From Streptomyces sp. NBC_01210 (lineage in GTDB: Bacteria; Actinomycetota; Actinomycetes; Streptomycetales; Streptomycetaceae), in assembly GCF_036010325.1 (NCBI RefSeq), contig NZ_CP108549.1, forward strand, positions 2,294,001 through 2,358,000: a stretch of DNA of 64,000 nucleotides, given 5' to 3'. The translations under genes were made by a program, and so were the position numbers. The notes under the pieces were generated by a model that was given only the letters and a program-made list of their open reading frames with translations, ran no database searches and had not been told where the DNA came from. Below, in pieces: positions 31,971 through 40,801 of the stretch. Position 1 is the first letter of the stretch; each line of letters starts with the position of its first letter.

Positions 31971-32963
31971 TCAGGCCTCGACGCTGTCCTTCGGAGCCTC
32001 CTCCTCGGCCGCTTCCCGCTCGGCCTTCTTCCTGGAGGCGATCAGGCTGGTGATCGTGGTGATGACCAGCACGCCGCAGATGACCGCGAGCGAGAGGGGG
32101 ATCGAGATCTCCGGGACATGCACGCCGCTCTCATGCAGGGCATGGAGGACCAGCTTGACGCCGATGAAGCCGAGGATGACCGACAGGCCGTAGCTGAGAT
32201 GGACCAGCTTCCTGAGCAGTCCGCCGATGAGGAAGTACAGCTGCCGCAGACCCATGAGGGCGAAGGCGTTGGCGGTGAAGACGATGTACGGGTCCTGGGT
32301 CAGGCCGAAGATCGCGGGGATGGAGTCCAGCGCGAAGAGCACATCGGTGGTGCCGATGGCGAGCATGACCACCATCAGCGGGGTCATGACGCGCTTGCCG
32401 TTGTTCCGGATGAAGAGCTTGGTGCCGTGGTACCTGTCGGCGACGCCGAAGCGGTTCTCGATGGACTTGAGGAGCCGGTTCTCCTCGAACTCGTCCTCCT
32501 CCTCGTCGGAGCGCGCCTCCTGGATGAGCTTCCAGGCGGTGTAGATCAGGAACGCGCCGAAGATGTAGAAGATCCAGGAGAAGCTGGCGATCATCGCGGC
32601 GCCGGCGGCGATGAATATCGCGCGCAGGACGAGAGCGATGAGCACGCCTACGAGCAGCACCCGCTGCTGGAGGTGGGACGGCACCGAGAACTTCGCCATG
32701 ATCAGGACGAAGACGAAGAGGTTGTCGACACTGAGCGACTTCTCGGTGATGAAGCCCGCAAAGAACTCGCCCGACGCCTGGCTTTCGCCGAATACCAGCA
32801 GGCCGAGCCCGAAGAGCGCGGCGAGGACGATCCAGACGACGGTCCAGATTCCGGCTTCCTTGATCGACACGTCATGAGGCTTGCGCCCGATGAAGAAGTC
32901 GATGGCGATCAGAGCGCTCAGACCAAGAATGGTGAGCACCCAAAGGGTCCATGAAACGTCCAC
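31971..32963 (-). CDS. TerC/Alx-family membrane protein
   Basis: 330-residue TerC-family integral membrane protein with about 9 hydrophobic segments. Conserved acidic motifs in membrane helices: AIDFFIGRK, FITEKSLSVDNLFVFVLI and TTDVLFALDSIPAIFG. The family exports or handles manganese (Alx, MeeF/Y) and is also linked to tellurite resistance. GTG at 32963 with GGAGG 4 nt upstream. The 5' leader holds a candidate yybP-ykoY riboswitch, which would make this a Mn-responsive gene. Confidence 0.92.
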   Translation of the reverse strand: MDVSWTLWVLTILGLSALIAIDFFIGRKPHDVSIKEAGIWTVVWIVLAALFGLGLLVFGESQASGEFFAGFITEKSLSVDNLFVFVLIMAKFSVPSHLQQRVLLVGVLIALVLRAIFIAAGAAMIASFSWIFYIFGAFLIYTAWKLIQEARSDEEEDEFEENRLLKSIENRFGVADRYHGTKLFIRNNGKRVMTPLMVVMLAIGTTDVLFALDSIPAIFGLTQDPYIVFTANAFALMGLRQLYFLIGGLLRKLVHLSYGLSVILGFIGVKLVLHALHESGVHVPEISIPLSLAVICGVLVITTITSLIASRKKAEREAAEEEAPKDSVEA

Positions 32964-33008
32964 TGCGCCTCCGGCGTCGTACGGCTACTGATCAGCGTCG
33001 TCGCTGCC

Positions 33009-33116
33009 GGAGGTCTCCTCCACCCGAGCGGCCGCTGCCGCACCACGGGCCGACGCCCCGGGACCGATGCCGGTCCGTACTGACGGGAACGCCGCGAGTC
33101 GGGAGTACTCCCCTCC
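33009..33116 (-). promoter_or_regulatory. Candidate yybP-ykoY (Mn2+) riboswitch upstream of terC
   Basis: On the minus strand the leader begins GGAGGGGAGTACTCCC and ends GGAGGAGACCTCC about 108 nt later; GGAGG/CCTCC form the closing stem. This parallels the yybP-ykoY pattern of AAAGGGGAGUA at the 5' side and AAGACCUUU at the 3' side. The middle holds CCGTCAGTACGGACCGGC, comparable to the conserved CGUCA ... ACCGGC loops. The element lies 45 nt before a TerC start, the classic partner gene. The match is by eye. The region immediately upstream (33117-33175) is AT-richer and likely contains the promoter. Confidence 0.55.
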
Positions 33117-33187
33117 GCGTAAAGAAGAGTACAGGAAAGACCAAAGGTAGGTAAAGGAGTTGGTAAAGCGGATGCCAAGTGTGCAGG

Positions 33188-35197
33188 TCAGCGACGCCAG
33201 GAGCGACGGGCTTCGGTCACCTGATCCAGTACCTGCCGCAGCACCCCGCTGCCCGGCGGCACCAGCAGCGGCTGGTAGGTCCAGGCGTGCCCGACCCAGG
33301 GATCGGCCAGGTGGTCGTCGGGGACCGGCGTGATGCGCAGCAGCGAGCGCCAGAGCGGATCGAGCACTGGTCCGTACGCGCTCGCGTCCTCGCGGTCCGC
33401 GACCATCAGCAGATGGACGCCGACCGCCGGGCCCTCGTCGGCGAGGTAGCGCAGCTGGGTGACCGCGCGGTCGTCGAAGCCGTGCGGGAAGTCATTGACG
33501 ATCAGCAGCTGCTCCGCGGTATCCAGATCGGGCGGGAGCGAGTCGGCCGCGCCGCCGCGCACCGCCATCGTCACCAGGTCCACGCGCTGGGTGAGCTTGG
33601 CGAGTACGGCGCTCACGCCCTGGGCGCCGGCCGCCGGCGGCCCGGCGAGGGCTCCGGAGTCGACCAGCGGGGCGAGCGAGGCAGCCGCCGTGCCCGCCGG
33701 GTCGATGACATGGACCGCGAACTCGCCCGGCGGATAGACCGCGAGCAGACGGGCTGCGTGCGCTACCGCGGAGTCCAGGGCGAGCTTGCGCAGCTGCGCC
33801 TCGTCCAGAACCATCGCGGCCTCAGAGCCGGAGCGACCGCTGTCCACCCACAGCCCGCGCTCCAGCGGCAGCCGCACCAGGAACGGAATGCGCAGGTCCG
33901 GGCTCTCGGGCAGATGGAGATCGCCGACGCGCAGCGCCATCGGAATCTCCATGGGGACGCGGTACGCGTGCCAGGTGGGGTTGTCCCAGCGCGCGAAGGC
34001 GGGCGGCAGGGCCGGCTCGACGACGTCGGACTCGGCGGCGAGCTGGGCCAGGTCCCGGTCGAGGACCTGGCGGGCCTGGTCTGTCAGCTGCTCGCACTTG
34101 GCGCGAGCAGCCTCGCGGGCGGCGTCACCCGCGCCGCCGATCCGGCTGCGCGGGTCGGACAGGACCGTGTCGAGCTCCTTGTCCATCCGGGACTCGGCGA
34201 AGTCGACGGCGCTGCGGTACGCGGCTGCGCTGCGGGCCAGATCCTCGAACATGCCCCAGATCTGGTTGTAGAGCCGCTCCTCCATGGACCAGCCGGTGGC
34301 GTCCCCCGCGACGGGCTGAGCCGACTGACCCGGCTGGGCGGGCGGTGCGGCCGGTGGCGGCGGCGGAGGTGCGGCGGACTGCCGGCGCGGGTGCGCATAG
34401 TCGATGGGCCCGCCGGGGCCCGGCGCGGCGTCGGGCGTGGGCGTCTGCTGGGGGCCCGTGGGCCCGCCCGGTGCGCCGGGCTGCCGACCGGGACCGGAGG
34501 GGCCGTCGGGAACCGTCGTGTCCGGGCCGGGCGCGGGGCTCGAGTCCGGCCGCGGCATCGACGGTGTGGACGGCGTGGACGACGTGGACGGAGTGGTGAA
34601 CGCGCCGTCGGCACCGCGCGTACGCAGCTGCGCCGGTTCGGCCCGGGGGGTGCGCGGAGCCGCCGTCTGCTGGATGCCTGTGGCTGTCTCGCGGGCCGTC
34701 GGCAGCCCCTGGTCGGCCAGCAGCTCCGTGAGCCCGCCCGCGTATCCCTGGCCAACGGCCCGCACCTTCCAGGCGCCTTGGCGGCGGTACAGCTCAACCG
34801 CGACGAGCGCGGTCTCGGCGTCGAGGCCGGTGATGGTGAAGCTGGCCAGCTCGGCGCCGTCCCGGTCGGCGATCGCCACGAAGGGAGCCGCGGTGGCGCC
34901 GAAGTGGGCCGGGCCGCCGCTGCCTTCGGGGAGCGCGAGCAGCACGTTCACCTGGTGCACCGCCTCTGGCACTGCCTCCAGGTCGATGGTGAACCGGGGT
35001 GCCTCGGTGGCCTGCGGGGACACCTCGACCCCGGGCAGTGTGGGCGCTCCGGGGTGCGCGATCCACTCGTCGCGTACCGTCCCCCGCTCGTCGGCGCAGG
35101 TGGTGCAGGCCACGACCGGATGGCCGGCGGACACCCGTATCTCCAGGCGGGCGTGGGGCAAGGGGTGGTTCTGCCCCCGGACCAGCTCGGCCGTCAT
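33188..35197 (-). CDS. TerD-family protein with large C-terminal domain
   Basis: 669-residue cytosolic protein. Residues 1-185 are a TerD-like domain (VNVLLALPEGSG, AELASFTITGLDAETALVAVELYRR, WKVRAVGQGYAGGL). Residues 190-330 are a proline/glycine-rich linker. Residues 340-669 form an alpha/beta domain with blocks VDSGRSGSEAAMVLDEAQLR and GVHLLMVADREDASAYGPVL, which recall FtsK-like ATPase folds, but I see no Walker A. Ter-domain proteins bind calcium and are linked to phage defence, tellurite and stress complexes. It sits between terC and a stand-alone TerD. Confidence 0.8.
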   Translation of the reverse strand: MTAELVRGQNHPLPHARLEIRVSAGHPVVACTTCADERGTVRDEWIAHPGAPTLPGVEVSPQATEAPRFTIDLEAVPEAVHQVNVLLALPEGSGGPAHFGATAAPFVAIADRDGAELASFTITGLDAETALVAVELYRRQGAWKVRAVGQGYAGGLTELLADQGLPTARETATGIQQTAAPRTPRAEPAQLRTRGADGAFTTPSTSSTPSTPSMPRPDSSPAPGPDTTVPDGPSGPGRQPGAPGGPTGPQQTPTPDAAPGPGGPIDYAHPRRQSAAPPPPPPAAPPAQPGQSAQPVAGDATGWSMEERLYNQIWGMFEDLARSAAAYRSAVDFAESRMDKELDTVLSDPRSRIGGAGDAAREAARAKCEQLTDQARQVLDRDLAQLAAESDVVEPALPPAFARWDNPTWHAYRVPMEIPMALRVGDLHLPESPDLRIPFLVRLPLERGLWVDSGRSGSEAAMVLDEAQLRKLALDSAVAHAARLLAVYPPGEFAVHVIDPAGTAAASLAPLVDSGALAGPPAAGAQGVSAVLAKLTQRVDLVTMAVRGGAADSLPPDLDTAEQLLIVNDFPHGFDDRAVTQLRYLADEGPAVGVHLLMVADREDASAYGPVLDPLWRSLLRITPVPDDHLADPWVGHAWTYQPLLVPPGSGVLRQVLDQVTEARRSWRR

Positions 35198-35300
35198 CGC
35201 CTCTGTCCCCTCAGTGCTGTGCGGTGTTCGGTGGTGGTAATGGGTGCAGCTCCCGGCGGCCTGGTGCCTCCGGGAGCTGCGTCGTCCGTACGAGCCGTGC

Positions 35301-35879
35301 CTACAGGTGCGGCAGGATCGACGGCATGAGGTCCTGGAAGGTCCGGCCGTTGGCCGGGTTGCCGAGAGCCGTCATCTGCCAGCCGCCGCCCGCCCGGTGC
35401 ACCTTCGCCATGATCTGCGCGGTGTACTGGCCGCCGCCGTCGAGCGTGTAGCGGGCGAGCTCCTGGCCGTTGGTCTCGTCGACGATACGGCAGAAGGCGT
35501 TCTGCACTTCCTGGAACGTCTGGCCGGTGAAGGAGTTCACCGTGAAGACGATCTGGTCGATGTGGACCGGCACCCGCTGCAGGTCGACGAGGATCGCCTC
35601 GTCGTCGCCGCCCGAGCCCGCTCCGCCGACCAGGTTGTCGCCGGTGTGCTTGACCGAGCCGTCGTCGCTGACGAGGTGGCGGAAGAAGACCACGTCCACC
35701 GGCTGCTTGTCGGCGAACAGCACCGCCGAGGCGTCCAGGTCGATCTCCCGGGTGCGCGAGCCGAACAGACCGCGGCGCGGCGCCGCCTGCCAGCCGAGCC
35801 CCATCCTCACCGCAGTGAGGGTTCCCCCGTCGCTCTTCTGCAGGCTGATGGCCTGACCCTTGGTCATGTTGACCGTCAC
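35301..35879 (-). CDS. TerD-family stress protein
   Basis: 192-residue TerD-family protein, the usual length. Typical blocks: TVNMTKGQAISLQK, AVRMGLGW, EIDLDASAVLF, GDDEAILVDLQRVP and FTVNSFTGQTFQEV, including acidic calcium-site residues. GTG at 35879 with AAGGGG upstream is preferred over the longer frame. TerD proteins bind Ca2+ and act in stress and differentiation in Streptomyces. Probably transcribed with the downstream TerD-fusion gene. Confidence 0.93.
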   Translation of the reverse strand: MTVNMTKGQAISLQKSDGGTLTAVRMGLGWQAAPRRGLFGSRTREIDLDASAVLFADKQPVDVVFFRHLVSDDGSVKHTGDNLVGGAGSGGDDEAILVDLQRVPVHIDQIVFTVNSFTGQTFQEVQNAFCRIVDETNGQELARYTLDGGGQYTAQIMAKVHRAGGGWQMTALGNPANGRTFQDLMPSILPHL

Positions 35880-36010
35880 GCGCTGTCCCCTTCTCCCGAA
35901 TGACTGCCGCCCATATGTGCGGTTGTCCTGCACCCTACGCAGTGGCGCCGAACACACAGCACACTTGGCTCGTTTTTGTGTCGGTCTTGCAACACACAGG
36001 TGTGCGGGGC

Positions 36011-38131
36011 TCAGGCGAGTCCCGCCTCCTTCATCTGCCGCAGTTCCTTCTTCAACTCGCTCACCTCGTCACGCAACCGTGCGGCGACCTCGAACTGCAG
36101 GTCGGCTGCCGCGGCCCGCATCCGGTCGGTCATCTCCTCGATGATCCCTGCCAGTTCGGCCGCGGGACGGTCGGTGAGCACCTCGCCCTTCTTGCCGGCC
36201 TTGCCGCCGAGGGCCGGGACCGGGGCCTTTGCTCCCTTGCCGGGCTTGTCGGCCTTCGCCTGCCGGTAGCCGGTGCCGAGCAGCTCCTCGGTGTCGACCT
36301 CCTCGCGCGCAATGGTCGCGACGATGTCGTTGATCTTCTTCCGGAGCGGTTGCGGGTCGATACCGCGCTCGGTGTTGTACGCGATCTGCTTCTCCCGGCG
36401 GCGATTGGTCTCCTCGATCGCCTTCTCCATCGCCGCGGTGATCTTGTCCGCGTACATATGGACCTCACCGGAGACATTGCGCGCCGCGCGGCCGATGGTC
36501 TGGATCAGCGAGGTGCCGGAGCGCAGGAAGCCCTCCTTGTCGGCGTCGAGGATCGCCACCAGCGACACCTCGGGCAGGTCGAGCCCCTCACGCAGGAGGT
36601 TGATGCCAACCAGAACGTCGTACTCACCGGCGCGCAGTTCGCGCAGCAGCTCGACCCGGCGCAGGGTGTCGACATCGCTGTGCAGATACCGGACCTGGAT
36701 GCCCAGTTCGAGGAAGTAGTCGGTGAGGTCCTCCGCCATCTTCTTGGTGAGCGTGGTGACCAGCACACGCTCGTCCTTCTCGGTGCGCTCGCGGATCTCG
36801 TGCACCAGGTCGTCGATCTGGCCCTCAGTGGGCTTGACGACGACCTGCGGGTCGACGAGGCCGGTGGGACGGATGATCTGCTCCACGAAGCCGTCGCCGC
36901 GCGAGAGCTCGTACTTGCCGGGAGTGGCGGAGAGGTAGACGGTCTGACCGACCCGCTGCTGGAACTCCTCCCACTTCAGCGGACGGTTGTCGAGCGCGGA
37001 CGGCAGCCGGAAGCCGTGGTCGACCAGGGTCCGCTTGCGGGAGGCGTCACCCTCGTACATCGCGCCGATCTGCGGAACGGTCACATGCGACTCGTCGATG
37101 ACGAGCAGGAAGTCCTCGGGGAAGTAGTCGAGAAGGGTGTTGGGCGCGGTGCCGGGGTCGCGGCCGTCGAAGTGCATGGAGTAGTTCTCCACGCCGGAGC
37201 AGGAGCCGATCTGGCGCAGCATCTCGATGTCGTACGTGGTGCGCATGCGCAGCCGCTGGGACTCCAGCAGCTTGCCCTGCTTGTCCAGCTCGGCCAGGCG
37301 CTGCTCGAGCTCCTTCTCGATGCCGTTGACCGCCTTCTCCATGCGCTCGGGTCCCGCCACATAGTGGCTGGCCGGGAAGACGTGGAGCGACTGGTCCTCG
37401 CTGATGATCTCGCCGGTGAGCGGGTGCAGGGTGGAGAGCGCCTCGATCTCGTCACCGAACATCTCGATGCGGACGGCGAGCTCCTCGTAGACCGGGAAGA
37501 TCTCGATGGTGTCGCCGCGGACCCGGAAGGTGCCGCGCGCGAACGCCACGTCGTTGCGCGTGTACTGAATGTCGACGAAGCGGCGCAGCAGCTGGTCGCG
37601 GTCGATCTCCTCGCCGACCTTGAGCGGCACCATCCGGTCGACGTACTCCTGCGGGGTGCCGAGGCCGTAGATGCAGGAGACGGAGGCGACCACGACCACA
37701 TCGCGCCGGGTGAGCAGGGAGTTCGTCGCGGAGTGGCGCAGCCGCTCGACCTCCTCGTTGATCGAGGAGTCCTTCTCGATGTAGGTGTCCGACTGCGGGA
37801 CGTACGCCTCGGGCTGGTAGTAGTCGTAGTACGAGACGAAGTACTCGACGGCGTTGTTCGGCAGGAGCTCGCGGAACTCGTTCGCCAGCTGGGCGGCCAG
37901 GGTTTTGTTCGGCGCCATCACCAGCGTGGGGCGCTGAAGCTTCTCGATCATCCAGGCGGTCGTCGCCGACTTTCCGGTGCCGGTCGCGCCGAGCAGGACG
38001 ACATCCTTCTCACCTGCGCGGATACGCCGCTCCAGGTCGGTGATGGCCGTCGGCTGGTCGCCGCTCGGCTGGTAGGTGCTGACGACCTCGAAAGGCGCCA
38101 CCGTACGTTCGATCTTGGAAACGGGCCGCAT
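36011..38131 (-). CDS. uvrB: Excinuclease ABC subunit UvrB
   Basis: Helicase-like damage verification subunit of nucleotide excision repair. 706 residues from ATG 38131 ([18 protein letters not shown]). Walker [16 protein letters not shown], beta-hairpin region [19 protein letters not shown] at about 92-106, DESH box ([13 protein letters not shown]), motif [11 protein letters not shown], and a C-terminal UVR motif ([20 protein letters not shown]) that binds UvrC. All three excinuclease genes lie within 18 kb, in separate transcripts. Confidence 0.97.
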   Translation of the reverse strand: MRPVSKIERTVAPFEVVSTYQPSGDQPTAITDLERRIRAGEKDVVLLGATGTGKSATTAWMIEKLQRPTLVMAPNKTLAAQLANEFRELLPNNAVEYFVSYYDYYQPEAYVPQSDTYIEKDSSINEEVERLRHSATNSLLTRRDVVVVASVSCIYGLGTPQEYVDRMVPLKVGEEIDRDQLLRRFVDIQYTRNDVAFARGTFRVRGDTIEIFPVYEELAVRIEMFGDEIEALSTLHPLTGEIISEDQSLHVFPASHYVAGPERMEKAVNGIEKELEQRLAELDKQGKLLESQRLRMRTTYDIEMLRQIGSCSGVENYSMHFDGRDPGTAPNTLLDYFPEDFLLVIDESHVTVPQIGAMYEGDASRKRTLVDHGFRLPSALDNRPLKWEEFQQRVGQTVYLSATPGKYELSRGDGFVEQIIRPTGLVDPQVVVKPTEGQIDDLVHEIRERTEKDERVLVTTLTKKMAEDLTDYFLELGIQVRYLHSDVDTLRRVELLRELRAGEYDVLVGINLLREGLDLPEVSLVAILDADKEGFLRSGTSLIQTIGRAARNVSGEVHMYADKITAAMEKAIEETNRRREKQIAYNTERGIDPQPLRKKINDIVATIAREEVDTEELLGTGYRQAKADKPGKGAKAPVPALGGKAGKKGEVLTDRPAAELAGIIEEMTDRMRAAAADLQFEVAARLRDEVSELKKELRQMKEAGLA

Positions 38132-38190
38132 GGATCCACCGTACGACGCACCACTGACAGCCGGTGGGTGATGCACAGTGGATCAAACGG

Positions 38191-39081
38191 TCACCAGTCG
38201 GTGGCGCGCGGGGATTCCTGGCGCTGGGCCGCGCGGCGCGGGGCCCTCTCGGCAGCCCAGGCGGCGGGCTGTCCGTACGACGGCTTCCGCTGGGAGGGCA
38301 CGCCGGGACGCACGGCTTGCCCCGCCTCGGGGCGCAGCCGGTGCGGCTCGCCCATCACCAGCAGTGGGTCGAACATCACCACCACTGCGGCGAGCAGCAG
38401 GAAGACCGCCGGGCCGATCAGCAGGGGCGCCAGCAGAGTGGCGGGCGACCCGCTCTGGCCTGTGGGGCCGGCCGCCCCGTGCAGATGAACGCTGACCGCC
38501 GCCATCCCCATGTAGTGCATACCGCTCACCGCGACGCCCATGACCAGGCTGGCGCCCAGGCTCGCCATGAAGCCGTGGATCGATACGGCTGCCCAGAGGG
38601 CGGAGGTGGCGGCCACGACGGCGATCACCACGGAGAGGGAGACGGTCAGGGTGTCGTACTCGAGGCGTCCCTGAAGTCGCATGCCGGCCATGCCCAGGTA
38701 GTGCATGCTGGCCACTCCGAGGCCGGTGATCGTGCCGCCGGTGACCAGGGCCATCGGGCCCGCGCCGCGGTAGCCGACGATAAAGATCCCGATGCCGACC
38801 ATGACGATCGCGACGGCGAGACTGGCGAAGGTGGTCGGCTTGTCGTAGCCGATCGGTGCCTCGGCGACGGTGAAGCCCATCATCGCGACAAAGTGCATGG
38901 TCCAGATGCCCGAGCCGATAGCGGTCGCGCCGAGTGCGAGCCACCCCGGCTTGAAGGAGCGTCGGTTGCGGACCGACCTGGTGGTGCAGCGGAGGCCCAG
39001 GGCCCCGCCGAGGCACGCCATGAAGTACGCCGCCACGGGTGTGACGAGGCCGTAACTGAACCCATCCACAGTGCCCTGCAT
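38191..39081 (-). CDS. Stand-alone MHYT-domain membrane sensor
   Basis: 296-residue membrane protein with seven hydrophobic segments. Three MHYT-type motifs at the outer face: WTMHFVAMMGF, SMHYLGMAGM and GMHYMGMAAV, which in the family are proposed to bind copper and sense O2, CO or NO. There is no GGDEF/EAL or kinase domain attached; only a 60-residue basic proline-rich tail. ATG at 39081 (MQGTVDGFSYG). Output partner unknown. Confidence 0.88.
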   Translation of the reverse strand: MQGTVDGFSYGLVTPVAAYFMACLGGALGLRCTTRSVRNRRSFKPGWLALGATAIGSGIWTMHFVAMMGFTVAEAPIGYDKPTTFASLAVAIVMVGIGIFIVGYRGAGPMALVTGGTITGLGVASMHYLGMAGMRLQGRLEYDTLTVSLSVVIAVVAATSALWAAVSIHGFMASLGASLVMGVAVSGMHYMGMAAVSVHLHGAAGPTGQSGSPATLLAPLLIGPAVFLLLAAVVVMFDPLLVMGEPHRLRPEAGQAVRPGVPSQRKPSYGQPAAWAAERAPRRAAQRQESPRATDW

Positions 39082-39422
39082 GCCCGTATGCCCTCCGCTC
39101 CTTGGGTGATCCCCGTGATCCCTGACGGAACGTCCGGTCCGGGGGCGAGAGTATGGCTGGCGCCAGCGTAAGCAAACATGTGAGCGGAGACTTATCGACA
39201 CGGAAATTGTCACGTGAAGCGTTCTGGGCGGTTCCGTTCACGTTGTGTCCACACTTCGCCTGCTCCTCGTTGGCCGACTGCTGCCACCCTCGGCCGGCCC
39301 GGCCCTGGTGGATGGTTCGGAGTGGACGGCATTGTCACGGACAACCCCGATGCCGTACGGGACGCGGTGGGCTGAGCCCGGCCGATCCGGCGTTGTCAGT
39401 GCCCGGTCGTACGGTGGTCCGT
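39082..39422. other. 341-bp intergenic region between divergent MHYT and alkyltransferase genes
   Basis: No coding frame that I trust. The MHYT-proximal half contains an AT-richer patch (around 39165-39245, with GTAAGCAAACATGTG and ACACGGAAATTGTCACGTG) that may hold the promoters. The other half is GC-rich with no clear hairpin. Confidence 0.5.
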
Positions 39423-39953
39423 ATGAAGAGCTTCGAGTGGGCCGTCGTGGGCACGGACATCGGACCGCTGCTGCTCGCCGCGACCGACGAAGGTCTGGTG
39501 AGCGTGGTTTTCCATGCCGAGGCGGCGGTGCGGGACGAGGCGCTCGGGCGGCTGGCCGGGCGGCTCGGCGCCGAGCCGGTGGAGGACACGGCAGGGTTGC
39601 TGGCCGAGCCGATACATCAGCTGGCGGCGTATTTCGCGGGCGGGCTGCGCGAGTTCGACCTGCCGCTGGACTGGACGCTGTCCGGCGGGTTCAACCGGCA
39701 GGTGCTGCGGGAGCTGGCGGACGGGGTGCCGTACGGCACGGTCGTCGGGTACGGCGATCTGGCGGCGCGCGTGGGGCAGCCCGGCGCGGCGCAGGCCGTG
39801 GGCGCGGCGATGGGGTCCAATCCGCTGCCGGTGGTGGTGCCCTGCCACCGGGTGGTGGAGACGGACGGCGGGCTCGGCGGGTTCGGTGGCGGCCTGGAGA
39901 CCAAGCGGAAGCTGCTGGCGCTGGAGGGGGTGCTGCCCGAGCCACTGTTCTGA
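39423..39953 (+). CDS. ogt: Methylated-DNA--[protein]-cysteine S-methyltransferase
   Basis: 176-residue suicidal O6-alkylguanine-DNA alkyltransferase. The acceptor cysteine is in VVVPCHRVV (about residue 140); VPYGTVVGYGDLAARVGQP is the helix-turn-helix that contacts DNA and FDLPLDWTLSGGFNRQVL the connecting block. ATG at 39423; the longer frame upstream lacks family sequence. A repair gene close to uvrB but on its own transcript. Confidence 0.93.
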   Translation: MKSFEWAVVGTDIGPLLLAATDEGLVSVVFHAEAAVRDEALGRLAGRLGAEPVEDTAGLLAEPIHQLAAYFAGGLREFDLPLDWTLSGGFNRQVLRELADGVPYGTVVGYGDLAARVGQPGAAQAVGAAMGSNPLPVVVPCHRVVETDGGLGGFGGGLETKRKLLALEGVLPEPLF

Positions 39954-40144
39954 GCGGCTTTCCCTGCTGCGGCTCCAGGCTCCCCTCCGGCATCGCTCGC
40001 CGACGGCTGCCGGCTGCCCCAAGGGCCTTGTGCCGATCGCCCAGAGGGATGCCCCGAGGGCCGCTCCGACTGCTCCGGCAGCTCCTGGGGCCGCGCACCC
40101 CGGACACGGTTTCGTACGCGCGTGCGGGCTGGCACACTGCGCCA

Positions 40145-40801
40145 GTGACTACCAGCCCAGACGCACCTGACATATCCGTCGCCCCTGACGCGGCGCACGC
40201 TTCCGAGCCCGGAAGCTACGTCGCCCGGCTGCCGATCGGCGAGCCACTGCCGCTCGCCGACGACTCGCTCACCCGCTGGGAGACGTTCCCGTTCACGGGC
40301 GAGCTGCGGGTCAAGCCGCTGACGGCCCCGGTGCTGCCCGAGCCCCCGCGCAGCGGCGAGGGCGGGCCCGGGGAGTGCCGTGCCTGCGCCTCGCCGGTGG
40401 AGGAGTCGCTCTGGGCGGACGATCACTGGCGGTTGGACGCGGTCGGGGACCAGGACCGGCTGCCGGCGGTCGTCATGCTGCGGCCGCACAGCCACCACGA
40501 CTTCACCGACCTGCCGGCGGAGCGTGCGACGGAGCTCGGTCCGCTCCTCCAGCGTGCCGAGCGCGCGGTGCTGTCTCTCGGCGGCATCGCACGGGTGCAC
40601 ATCAACCGCTGGGGCGACGGAGCCGCGCATCTGCACTTCTGGCTGATCGCCCGGCCGGCCGGGATGACGCAGCTGCGCGGGTCGTTCCTGCCGCTGTGGG
40701 AGGAGCTGCTGCCTCCGGTGCCCGACGCGGAGCGGCGCGCCGCCCACATCAGGATCGCGGCCTCCCTCGCGGCCGCCGGTGGAACGGCGTACGCGCGGTG
40801 A
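40145..40801 (+). CDS. HIT-like (histidine-triad-type) protein
   Basis: 218-residue protein. ECRACASPVEESLWADDHWRL looks like a Cys-x-x-Cys N-terminal motif, and VVMLRPHSHHDFTDLPAE plus GDGAAHLHFWLIARP match the HIT superfamily (nucleotide hydrolases/transferases), with H-x-H-x-W in place of the full H-x-H-x-H. Enzymatic role unknown. GTG at 40145. The stop overlaps the MFS gene start by 4 nt (GTGA). Confidence 0.7.
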   Translation: MTTSPDAPDISVAPDAAHASEPGSYVARLPIGEPLPLADDSLTRWETFPFTGELRVKPLTAPVLPEPPRSGEGGPGECRACASPVEESLWADDHWRLDAVGDQDRLPAVVMLRPHSHHDFTDLPAERATELGPLLQRAERAVLSLGGIARVHINRWGDGAAHLHFWLIARPAGMTQLRGSFLPLWEELLPPVPDAERRAAHIRIAASLAAAGGTAYAR

